In this document: positions 39,489 to 39,548 of the stretch, in pieces
Layout: each line of letters begins with the position of its first letter
How positions within the stretch are numbered: the first letter of the stretch is position 1
NCBI RefSeq assembly: GCF_015356825.1
Contig: NZ_JAACYW010000082.1
Coordinates: forward strand, 1 to 39,548
Source of the DNA: Catenulispora rubra
GTDB lineage: Bacteria; Actinomycetota; Actinomycetes; Streptomycetales; Catenulisporaceae
Length of the DNA stretch: 39,548 bases
Direction: 5' to 3'
Notes under the pieces: model-generated
Databases searched by the model: none
Told to the model about the DNA's origin: nothing
What the model saw: only the letters and a program-made list of their open reading frames with translations
Translations under genes and position numbers: made by a program

Positions 39489-39548
39489 TCGCCCTGGCTG
39501 TTCACCGCGTCGAATCAGGCGCTTCTGCTTTATGGGTGGGTGCTGGTG

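Overview
The window is very GC-rich, with long open frames on both strands, GTG starts, many 4-bp ATGA overlaps and few canonical sigma-70 promoters. Together with SARP-like, ArsR/DUF5937, XRE, DMT and secreted beta-propeller proteins this points to a filamentous actinomycete. The secreted G1 (eqolisin) peptidase, an acid-active family, would fit an acid-soil genus such as Catenulispora, Actinospica or Streptacidiphilus; the genus is inference.

Layout. 1-8 kb: a secreted cysteine-containing protein, a PQQ-type beta-propeller, a double-GNAT (mycothiol-synthase-like) protein, a DUF4240 protein, a class A FAD monooxygenase, a UPF0303 protein and an orphan MprB-like sensor kinase. 8-19 kb: a two-armed sugar locus. 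The minus arm encodes an AraF-like binding protein, an AraG/RbsA-type double ATPase, a permease and a secreted GH27 glycosidase with carbohydrate-binding modules. The plus arm encodes an SDR dehydrogenase, a FadR-type GntR regulator, DgoD galactonate dehydratase, an Eda/DgoA-type aldolase and a PfkB-type 2-keto-3-deoxy-sugar-acid kinase. The simplest reading is: release a terminal galactose-like sugar, import it, oxidise it, then run the De Ley-Doudoroff route to pyruvate and glyceraldehyde-3-phosphate. No lactonase is visible.

19-28 kb: an MFS exporter with a divergent DUF5937/ArsR regulator, a GNAT, an XRE-type regulator, the G1 peptidase, an epoxide hydrolase, a secreted six-repeat beta-propeller, a decayed SARP fragment and a lone OLD-like AAA ATPase. 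28-28.7 kb: 706 bp without a convincing gene, holding a 160-bp nested palindrome and a 61-bp tandem duplication; this is the least explained part of the window.

28.7-39.5 kb: a DHA2 drug exporter with a divergent TetR and two matching operators, a P450 behind a DMT permease, a metallophosphoesterase, a PhyH dioxygenase/AraC pair, a GNAT, and a 978-residue secreted CHAP-PKD-propeller protein whose ribosome-binding site lies inside a 9-bp stem.
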